A DNA stretch of 8,057 bases, from positions 1 through 8,057 of the forward strand of contig JAGBAU010000201.1 of NCBI GenBank assembly GCA_017938785.1, written 5' to 3'. The notes below the pieces were generated by a model, which did no database searches, was not told the origin of the DNA, and saw nothing but the letters and a program-made list of their open reading frames with translations. Both the position numbers and the translations under genes were made by a program. This DNA is from Clostridia bacterium (GTDB lineage Bacteria; Bacillota_A; Clostridia; Christensenellales; Aristaeellaceae). Below, piece after piece: positions 1-5,329 of the stretch (position 1 is its first letter; the number at the start of each line of letters is the position of its first letter).

Positions 1-1
1 G

Positions 2-1003
2 GTCGGCTCCATCGGCTGGAAGACCATCGTTTACTACATGGTCACCACCCTGATCGCCATCGTGATCGGCCTGGCCGTAGCCAACATCTTCAAGGGCGCC
101 TTCCCGCTGCTGGACACCACCGGTGCTGAATACACCGCCAATTCCTCCAACTTCATGGATACCATCGTGAATATCTTCCCGTCCAACCTCTGGCAGCCCC
201 TGGTGAACGCCACCATGCTGCAGGTTATCGTGATCGCTCTGTTCATCGGCGCAGGCATCCTGGTTGCAGGCGAAAAGGCCGCTCCCACTGTTGCCCTGGT
301 TGAGAGCCTGAACGAAGTGTTCATGAAGATCATGATGTTCATCATCAACTGCTCTCCCATCGGCGTATTCTGCCTGATGGTAAACGTGGTTGCCGTAAAC
401 GGCCCCGCAATCGTCGGCTCCCTGGCCATCGTTCTGGGCGTTGCTTACCTGGGCTACATCCTGCACATGATCATCGTGTACTCCGTTGCAGTGAAGTCCA
501 TGGCCGGCATGAGCCCCGCCACCTTCTTCAAGAGCATGGTTCCCGCCATCATCTTCGCTTTCACCAGCACCTCCTCCGTGGCAACCCTGCCCCTGACCAA
601 GGAGTGCTCCGATAAGATGGGCGCCAATCCTGAGTATTCTTCCTTCATCCTGCCCCTGGGCGCAACCATCAACATGGATGGTACCGCCATCTACATGGGC
701 GTAGCCACCATCTTCATCGCCACCTGCTACGGCGTGACCCTGACTATGGCTCAGATGCTGTCCGTTGTACTCACCGCCACCCTGGCTTCCATCGGTACCG
801 CAGGCGTATCCGGTGCAGGCATGATCATGCTGGCCATGGTTCTGGAAGCTGTCGGCCTGCCGGTAGAAGGCATTGCCCTGATCTACGGCGTGGACAAGAT
901 CTTCGACATGGGCCGCACCACCCTGAACATTGTGGGCGACGCATCCTGCGCGGTTGTCGTTTCCAAGATCGAAGAGAAGCGCGCTGCCAAGAAGGCCGCA
1001 TAA
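2..1003 (+). CDS. dicarboxylate/amino acid:cation symporter (DAACS family), 5' end outside window
   Basis: Secondary transporter of the glutamate/aspartate/C4-dicarboxylate:Na+ or H+ symporter family, in the cytoplasmic membrane. 333 residues are visible; the frame is open to the left edge and begins within what looks like TM3 (GWKTIVYYMVTT), so about TM1-2 is missing. Family hallmarks in order: the serine-rich HP1 hairpin STSSVATLP (566-592), the TM7 sodium motif NMDGT (671-685), the glycine-rich HP2 region GTAGVSGAG, and TM8 DMGRTTLNIVGD. The TM8 Arg (codon 914-916) and following Asp match the GltPh residues that hold the substrate side-chain carboxylate and amino group, so an acidic substrate (Glu, Asp or C4-dicarboxylate) is favoured over the neutral amino acids of SstT-type members; this is inference. 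The C terminus is short and basic (KKAA). Codon choice is strongly biased to ATC, CTG, GGC and ACC, suggesting good expression. An internal ATG at 38 is not the start. Family certain, substrate less so. Confidence 0.93.
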   Translation, partial: VGSIGWKTIVYYMVTTLIAIVIGLAVANIFKGAFPLLDTTGAEYTANSSNFMDTIVNIFPSNLWQPLVNATMLQVIVIALFIGAGILVAGEKAAPTVALVESLNEVFMKIMMFIINCSPIGVFCLMVNVVAVNGPAIVGSLAIVLGVAYLGYILHMIIVYSVAVKSMAGMSPATFFKSMVPAIIFAFTSTSSVATLPLTKECSDKMGANPEYSSFILPLGATINMDGTAIYMGVATIFIATCYGVTLTMAQMLSVVLTATLASIGTAGVSGAGMIMLAMVLEAVGLPVEGIALIYGVDKIFDMGRTTLNIVGDASCAVVVSKIEEKRAAKKAA

Positions 1004-1019
1004 TCCAAAGGCCGCATAA
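987..1019 (+). repeat. short tandem duplication of the symporter gene's last codons and stop
   Basis: CCAA-GA-AGGCCGCATAA (987-1003) is followed one base later by CCAAAGGCCGCATAA (1005-1019). The copies are identical except for a 2-base indel. The first copy contains the real TAA stop; the second lies in another frame and appears non-coding. It looks like a local slippage duplication rather than a regulatory site. Confidence 0.55.
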
Positions 1020-1025
1020 GCACAC

Positions 1026-1057
1026 AAAAAAGAACCCGGAATTCCGGGTTCTTTTTT
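1026..1057. terminator. bidirectional intrinsic terminator between symporter and pfkA
   Basis: An 11-bp perfect inverted repeat without a spacer (arm AGAACCCGGAA, 1031-1041, with its complement at 1042-1052, so the central few bases form the loop). It is flanked by an A-run on the left (from 1026) and a T-run on the right (1052-1058). It serves the + strand symporter transcript and, read on -, the pfkA transcript, whose stop is 15 bases away. This is the expected arrangement between convergent genes. Confidence 0.93.
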
Positions 1058-1071
1058 TGTGCGTTTGGGGA

Positions 1072-2145
1072 TCAGTCGCCGAAGGAGATGCCCAGCGCCT
1101 TGGCTTCTTTGATGATGCTGGCCTTGGGGTCGACCATCTTCAGCTTGCCGGCCACTTCCTCCAGCGGAACCTTCACGATTTCGCGGTTCTTGTAGCCCAC
1201 CATGAAGCCGTATTCGCCCTTGAGGATCAGCTTGCCTGCCTCAGAGCCCAGGCGGCTGGCGAACACGCGGTCATAGGCGCAGGGAGAGCCGCCGCGCTGG
1301 GTGTGGCCCGGCACGGTGACGCGCACATCGTAGCCGCTCTTCTTGAAAATCTGGTCGGCGATCTCATAGGATACGGAGGGATGCTTGCGCTTTTCCAGCT
1401 TCTTCTTGTATTCCTTCTTGGACAGGGCGGCGTCCTCCTTGCTGATTGCGCCCTCGGCAACGGCCAGGATGGTGAACTGGCTGCCGCGCTCGTGGCGTTC
1501 GCGGATTTTATCGCAAACCTTGTCGATGTCATAGGGAATCTCAGGGATGAGGATGATATCTGCGCCGCCGGCCATGCCTGCGTTCAGGGGAAGCCAGCCC
1601 ACCTTATGGCCCATGATTTCCACGATGAACACGCGGCCGTGGGAGGCTGCGGTGGTGTGGATGCAGTCGATGGCGTCGGTGGCGATGTTCACGGCGCTCT
1701 GGAAGCCGAAGGTCATGTCGGTGCCCCAGAGATCGTTGTCGATGGTCTTGGGCAGGGTGACCACGTTCAGGCCCTGCTCACGCAGCAGGTTCGCGGTCTT
1801 GTGGGTGCCGTTGCCGCCCAGGATGACCAGGCAGTCCAGCTGCAGCTTGTAGTAGTTCTGCTTCATGGCTGCGACCTTATCCAGACCGTTGGGATCGGGA
1901 TCGTTGATGGTCTTGAAGGGGGTGCGGCTGGAGCCGATGAAGGTGCCACCCTGGGTCAGGATGCCGGAGAAATCACTATAGGTAAGCAGGCGGAACTTGC
2001 CGTAGATCAGGCCCTGGTAGCCGTTCAGGAAGCCGTAGATCTCGACCTCTTCCTTGGCGTTAAAGAGGGTTTTTGCAACGCCGCGCATGGCCGCGTTCAG
2101 TGCCTGGCAATCGCCGCCGCTGGTCAACATACCGATTCTGATCAT
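1072..2145 (-). CDS. pfkA: 6-phosphofructokinase (PFK-A superfamily, long 357-residue form)
   Basis: Cytoplasmic enzyme of glycolysis that phosphorylates fructose 6-phosphate to the 1,6-bisphosphate. Motifs seen: SGGDCQALNA (9-18), GGTFIGSSR (66-74), GGNGT (110-114), PKTIDND with the catalytic Asp136 (132-138), EIMGHKVGW (176-184), AEGA (230-233) and GHTQRGGSP (280-288). The phosphoryl-donor signature is mixed: Gly113 fits ATP users (E. coli Gly104), but Lys133 is the residue usual in PPi-dependent enzymes (E. coli Gly124), and Asn112 replaces E. coli Asp103. Arg72 and Arg252 of E. coli have counterparts (Arg74, Arg284), while effector-site Arg54 and Arg154 appear absent, so E. coli-style ADP/PEP control is unlikely. 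A Lys-rich insertion lies near 235-257. Length exceeds the 320 of E. coli. The start is supported by AAGGAGG at 2154-2160, eight bases upstream. It is a single-gene unit, divergent from ppk. ATP is the likely donor, but PPi cannot be excluded. Confidence 0.95.
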   Translation of the reverse strand: MIRIGMLTSGGDCQALNAAMRGVAKTLFNAKEEVEIYGFLNGYQGLIYGKFRLLTYSDFSGILTQGGTFIGSSRTPFKTINDPDPNGLDKVAAMKQNYYKLQLDCLVILGGNGTHKTANLLREQGLNVVTLPKTIDNDLWGTDMTFGFQSAVNIATDAIDCIHTTAASHGRVFIVEIMGHKVGWLPLNAGMAGGADIILIPEIPYDIDKVCDKIRERHERGSQFTILAVAEGAISKEDAALSKKEYKKKLEKRKHPSVSYEIADQIFKKSGYDVRVTVPGHTQRGGSPCAYDRVFASRLGSEAGKLILKGEYGFMVGYKNREIVKVPLEEVAGKLKMVDPKASIIKEAKALGISFGD

Positions 2146-2208
2146 GATAAAGTCCTCCTTGCTGATGCTTAAACCGAAGATTCAACAAAAACTTCGCTTA
2201 GTGTTTAC

Positions 2209-2237
2209 ATTATACTCCGAAAATCGTGGATGCACAA
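2209..2237 (-). promoter_or_regulatory. predicted sigma-A promoter of pfkA
   Basis: Read on the - strand, a perfect -10 TATAAT (2209-2214) sits 17 bases from a poor -35 TTGTGC (2232-2237). Transcription would begin near 2202 and give a leader of about 55 bases before the pfkA ATG. That leader can form a small stem, CGAAG/CTTCG (2175-2179 with 2192-2196). The weak -35 suggests an activator or only moderate basal strength, but this is inference. Confidence 0.6.
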
Positions 2238-2272
2238 GCCCTAATTTTTCAAGGGATGTTCATAGGTTCATG

Positions 2273-2301
2273 TTGAATTTGTCGAAATTTTTGGTTATAA
2301 T
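2273..2301 (+). promoter_or_regulatory. predicted sigma-A promoter of ppk
   Basis: TTGAAT (2273-2278), a 17-base spacer and a perfect TATAAT (2296-2301). Initiation would fall near 2308, so the in-frame ATG at 2304 is at or upstream of the transcript start and cannot be the ppk start. The -35 boxes of the divergent pfkA and ppk promoters are 35 bases apart, and the space between holds a GTTCAT direct repeat (2258-2263 and 2266-2271). Confidence 0.7.
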
Positions 2302-2344
2302 GGATGCGTAATGGTCTGCCTTGCAGGCCGTGCCACATTTTAAA

Positions 2345-2359
2345 GCGCCCGCCGGGCGC
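2345..2359 (+). promoter_or_regulatory. hairpin in the ppk leader, next to the Shine-Dalgarno
   Basis: GCGCCC (2345-2350), loop GCC, GGGCGC (2354-2359): a six-bp all-GC stem one base before the Shine-Dalgarno GGGGAGG. It is within the predicted 5' untranslated region. It may insulate or modulate ribosome access; there is no direct evidence of regulation. Confidence 0.45.
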
Positions 2360-2360
2360 A

Positions 2361-2367
2361 GGGGAGG
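2361..2367 (+). promoter_or_regulatory. ribosome binding site that decides the ppk start
   Basis: GGGGAGG lies eight bases before GTG 2376 and only two bases before ATG 2370, both in the ppk frame. Normal spacing favours the GTG start. Both choices keep the whole conserved N-terminal PPK domain. Confidence 0.6.
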
Positions 2368-2375
2368 AAATGACC

Positions 2376-4472
2376 GTGCAGAACGGCCTTCGCTGGGATT
2401 TGAGCTATACCCAGAATCGCGAATTGAGCTGGCTGAAATTCAATGAACGCGTGCTTGCCGAGGCGGCGGATAAATCCGTGCCGCTGATTGAGCGGCTGCG
2501 CTTTGCTTCCATCTTTACCAGCAACCTGGATGAGTTCTTCATGGTGCGCGTGGGCAGCCTGTTCGACCTGAACATGATGGCCCCCGACGATATCGAGAAC
2601 AAGAGCGGCATGACGCCTGCCCAGCAGCTGGACAAGGTGTTTGAAGCCGTGAGGCCGCTGATCACCCGCAGGGACGAAATCTACCGCGAGCTCACCCAGG
2701 AGCTTGCCCAGGTGGGCGTGGCGGAGCTTTCCTATGAAAGCCTGACCGAAAGCCAGCGCGCTTACGTGCATGAGTATTACCGGAACAACATCCGCCCCAT
2801 CCTGTCGCCCCAGATCATCGACCGCAACCATCCCTTTCCGCACCTGAAGAACAAGGATCTGTATGCGGCGGCGCTGCTCAACAACAAGGGAAAGACCCTT
2901 CTGGGCATCGTGGGCGTTCCCAAGTCCGTGCCCGCCATACTGATGATGCCCGGCACACCCGTGCGCTATGTGCGCACCGAGGAAGTGGTTCTGGCCCACG
3001 TGCGCAAGATCTTCAAGATTTACGAGGTGGAGGAGGAGGCCATCATCTCCGTCACCCGCAACGCCGACATCAGCCTCGACGAAGAGAAGTTCGACGAGGA
3101 TAACCCCGATTTCCTGAACTTCATGGCAAAGCTTTTGCGCAAGCGCGAGCGCCTGGCGCCCGTGCGCCTGGAGGTGCAGGGAAATGCGCCGCGGCTCACC
3201 AAGATGCTCTCCACCAGCCTGAAGCTGGAGCCGAAGCAGGTGTACACCTGCGCCTGCCCGCTCAAGCTCAGCTATGCCTACATGCTGGAGAACTGCGCAT
3301 CCGAGCTCTACTATAAGCCCTACAATCCCGTCTGGCCGGCCTACCTGGACCGCCAGATGAGCATGCGCAGCCAGATTCAGCAGCGCGATGTGCTTTTGTT
3401 CTATCCCTACCAGAGCATGCAGCCCTTCCTGGATTTGCTCAAGGAGAGCGTGTCCGACCCGCAGGTGCTGTCCATTAAAATTACTATCTACCGCCTCGCC
3501 CGCAATTCCGCCATCGCCAAGTATCTGTGCGAAGCTGCGGAGAACGGCAAGGAAGTCACCGTCATGATGGAGCTGCGCGCCCGCTTCGACGAGAGCAACA
3601 ACATCGAATGGGCACGCGAGATGGAGGAGGCCGGCTGCCGCATCATCTACGGCCCGGAGAACATGAAGTGCCACGCCAAGATCTGCCTGATCACCCGCAA
3701 GGAGAAGAACGGCTTCTCCTATGTGACCCAGATCGGCACCGGCAACTACAACGAAAAGACCTCCACCATCTACACCGATTTCTGCATGATGACCGCCGAT
3801 CCCGTCATCGCCCAGGACGCCGTGAACTTCTTCCAGAACATGCTGATCGGTTCCCTGGCGCCGGATTATGAGAAGCTGTTCGTGGCGCCCAACGCCATGA
3901 AGACCCGCCTGATGGCGCTCATCGATGAAGAAATCCAAAAGGGTGAGGAGGGCCGCATCGTCATCAAGGCCAACTCCATTACCGAGCGCGACCTGATCGA
4001 TAAGCTGAGCGAAGCCAGCTGCGCGGGCGTGAAGATCGATTTGATCATCCACGGCATCTGCTGCCTGATTCCCGGCGTTACCGGCAAGACCGAGAACATC
4101 AAGGTCACCAGCGTGGTGGGCCGCTTCCTGGAGCACAGCCGCATCTACTGGTTCGGCAAGGATGCGGACAGCAAGTGCTACCTGTCCTCCGCGGACATCA
4201 TGACCCGCAACCAGACCCGCCGCGTGGAGATCGCCTGCCCGGTTTCCAGTCCGGAGCTGAAAGATACCATCCACGATTACCTGCTGCGCATCCTGTCAGA
4301 CAATTTGAAGGCCCGCAGGCTCAAGAGCGACGGCAACTACGTGCCCGCCGAGAACGAAGGCGAACCGCTGGATCTGCAGAAGTGGTACATGGAGCATCCG
4401 CTGGAGCTGACCCCCACGGCCGTTCCCAAGAAGGGCTTTGGAAGCAGGTTCTTCGGCATATTCAAAAAATGA
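2376..4472 (+). CDS. ppk: polyphosphate kinase 1
   Basis: Reversibly transfers the ATP gamma-phosphate to inorganic polyphosphate; usually a membrane-associated homotetramer or dimer. 698 residues from GTG 2376 (700 from ATG 2370) against 688 in E. coli, so full length. The N domain opens with NRELSWLKFNERVLAEA and NLDEFFMVRVG; the head domain follows (about 120-300), then two PLD-like catalytic domains. Visible active-site counterparts of E. coli residues: Arg373 (Arg375) in YRLAR, Arg403 (Arg405) in ARFDE, the phosphorylated His433 (His435) in KCHAKICLI, Tyr466 (Tyr468) in IYTDF, and His587 (His592) in FLEHSRIYWF. The Arg564 counterpart is His559 (IIHGICCL), an unusual change. The C terminus ends in a basic, aromatic tail (GFGSRFFGIFKK). 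The gene has its own promoter and a roughly 65-base leader with a hairpin. No ppx lies nearby; an HD hydrolase follows. Identity is certain; full activity is probable but open because of His559. Confidence 0.96.
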   Translation: MQNGLRWDLSYTQNRELSWLKFNERVLAEAADKSVPLIERLRFASIFTSNLDEFFMVRVGSLFDLNMMAPDDIENKSGMTPAQQLDKVFEAVRPLITRRDEIYRELTQELAQVGVAELSYESLTESQRAYVHEYYRNNIRPILSPQIIDRNHPFPHLKNKDLYAAALLNNKGKTLLGIVGVPKSVPAILMMPGTPVRYVRTEEVVLAHVRKIFKIYEVEEEAIISVTRNADISLDEEKFDEDNPDFLNFMAKLLRKRERLAPVRLEVQGNAPRLTKMLSTSLKLEPKQVYTCACPLKLSYAYMLENCASELYYKPYNPVWPAYLDRQMSMRSQIQQRDVLLFYPYQSMQPFLDLLKESVSDPQVLSIKITIYRLARNSAIAKYLCEAAENGKEVTVMMELRARFDESNNIEWAREMEEAGCRIIYGPENMKCHAKICLITRKEKNGFSYVTQIGTGNYNEKTSTIYTDFCMMTADPVIAQDAVNFFQNMLIGSLAPDYEKLFVAPNAMKTRLMALIDEEIQKGEEGRIVIKANSITERDLIDKLSEASCAGVKIDLIIHGICCLIPGVTGKTENIKVTSVVGRFLEHSRIYWFGKDADSKCYLSSADIMTRNQTRRVEIACPVSSPELKDTIHDYLLRILSDNLKARRLKSDGNYVPAENEGEPLDLQKWYMEHPLELTPTAVPKKGFGSRFFGIFKK

Positions 4473-4477
4473 GTTTG

Positions 4478-4500
4478 GAGCCGCCCCGAAAGGGCGGCTC
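4478..4500 (+). terminator. stem-loop after ppk, T-poor (weak terminator)
   Basis: GAGCCGCCC (4478-4486), loop CGAAA, GGGCGGCTC (4492-4500): a nine-bp stem five bases after the ppk stop. The tail TTCTGCATCTTC is not a clean T-run, so termination may be partial and some ppk transcripts may run into the HD gene. Confidence 0.65.
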
Positions 4501-4544
4501 TTCTGCATCTTCAGATCAAATCTTTGTTTAATTTGCAAACGCAA

Positions 4545-4577
4545 CCCGTGCGCGCTTGATTTTGCAGCGTGCATGGG
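4545..4577 (+). promoter_or_regulatory. operator-like imperfect inverted repeat over the HD gene promoter
   Basis: CCCGTGCGCGC (4545-4555) and GCGTGCATGGG (4567-4577) are inverted repeats matching at 9 of 11 positions, separated by 11 bases. The gap holds the -35 element and the right arm ends right before the -10. It lies upstream of the expected transcript start, so it would act as DNA, for example as a binding site for a dimeric regulator. The function is inference and chance is possible. Confidence 0.35.
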
Positions 4578-4583
4578 TATAAT
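4556..4583 (+). promoter_or_regulatory. predicted sigma-A promoter of the HD-hydrolase/EamA unit
   Basis: TTGATT (4556-4561), a 16-base spacer and TATAAT (4578-4583). Initiation near 4590 would give a leader of about 60 bases. The leader contains a GC stem (CCGCC at 4613-4617 or 4616-4620 pairing with GGCGG at 4625-4629) shortly before the AAAGGAGG ribosome binding site. Confidence 0.65.
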
Positions 4584-4649
4584 TTGATTGTTGGATAAAT
4601 ACAACAGTGCTTCCGCCGCCATGTGGCGGGGAAGGAAAGGAGGCTGAAT

Positions 4650-5309
4650 ATGATTACAGCCTGGGATATCAAACAGGATCCCCAAATCAGAACCTACATC
4701 GAAAGGGCGGATGAAACCCTGGGCGCGCTGGGCTTTACCGAGCACTCCTTCGCCCATGTGACCCGCGCCGCCCACTTCGCCCAGAAGCTGCTCAGCGATC
4801 TCGGCTATCCGGAGCGCATGTGCGAGCTGGCCTGGATTGCGGGCTACATGCACGACATCGGCAACGTGATCAACCGCGTGGACCATGCCCAGAGCGGCGC
4901 GATCATGGCCTTCCGCATCCTGGACAAGCTGGGCATGCCCGCCGATGAAATCGCCACCATCTGCTCCGCCATCGGCAACCATGACGAGAGCACCGCCTTT
5001 CCGGTGAATCCGGTGGCCGCGGCGCTGATCCTGGCGGATAAGACTGACGTGCGCCGCACCCGCGTGCGCAACCGGGACCTGAGCACCTTCGACATCCACG
5101 ACCGCGTGAACTACGCCGTGGAGAAGGCCCGCACCGAGCTCAGCGAGGACAGAAAGAGCGTGGTGCTGAAGCTGGAAATCGACACGGAAATCTCGCCCGT
5201 GATCAACTATTTTGAAATCTTCCTGGAGCGCATGCTGCTGTGCCGCAGGGCGGCGGAGAAGCTGAGTCTCTCCTTCATCCTGGTGGTGAACGGCCAGCAG
5301 GTACTTTAA
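4650..5309 (+). CDS. HD-domain (HDIG-type) phosphohydrolase, substrate unknown
   Basis: 219-residue soluble protein of the HD superfamily of metal-dependent phosphohydrolases. Likely metal ligands: His36 (HSFAHV), His68-Asp69 (MHDIGN), His79 (VDHAQSG), His111 (GNHDE) and Asp130 (ILADKTD). The helical pattern and the segment ADKTDVRRTRVRN are typical of a small stand-alone HD family common in Clostridia. The C-terminal part (about 160-219) is an added alpha/beta piece I do not recognise. Start chosen at ATG 4650, six bases after AAAGGAGG (4636-4643); an in-frame GTG at 4623 lacks such a site. It has its own promoter and an operator-like dyad, follows ppk, and is 20 bases ahead of the transporter gene. 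HD enzymes hydrolyse nucleotides, cyclic nucleotides, (p)ppGpp and other phosphoesters; which applies here cannot be read from the sequence. A link to polyphosphate or nucleotide turnover is only suggested by position. Confidence 0.9.
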   Translation: MITAWDIKQDPQIRTYIERADETLGALGFTEHSFAHVTRAAHFAQKLLSDLGYPERMCELAWIAGYMHDIGNVINRVDHAQSGAIMAFRILDKLGMPADEIATICSAIGNHDESTAFPVNPVAAALILADKTDVRRTRVRNRDLSTFDIHDRVNYAVEKARTELSEDRKSVVLKLEIDTEISPVINYFEIFLERMLLCRRAAEKLSLSFILVVNGQQVL

Positions 5310-5329
5310 CGAAAGAATGGTGATCTTCC

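Noticed and set aside
38..40. ATG at 38 as the symporter start
   Set aside because: The frame is open upstream to base 2 with conserved TM3-like residues, and there is no ribosome site; the gene simply begins outside the window.
1057..2172. 371-residue open frame antisense to pfkA, and similar frames antisense to the degV-type and EamA genes
   Set aside because: Same low-complexity composition, no independent ribosome site or promoter, and the opposite strand carries intact family proteins.
2197..2210. catabolite (cre) site at the pfkA promoter, TGTAAACACTAAGC read on the - strand
   Set aside because: One half fits but three positions of the palindromic consensus do not, including the central CG; too weak to call.
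2258..2271. Pho-box reading of the GTTCAT direct repeat upstream of ppk
   Set aside because: Known Pho boxes have repeats about 11 bases apart with CTGTCAT or TTAACA-like cores; here the spacing is eight and the core does not match.
2340..4274. 644-residue open frame antisense to ppk
   Set aside because: It is rich in His, Ala, Gly, Leu and Val with no recognisable domain and lies wholly opposite a clear PPK1 gene. Stop-free antisense frames are common in GC-rich genes with this codon bias.
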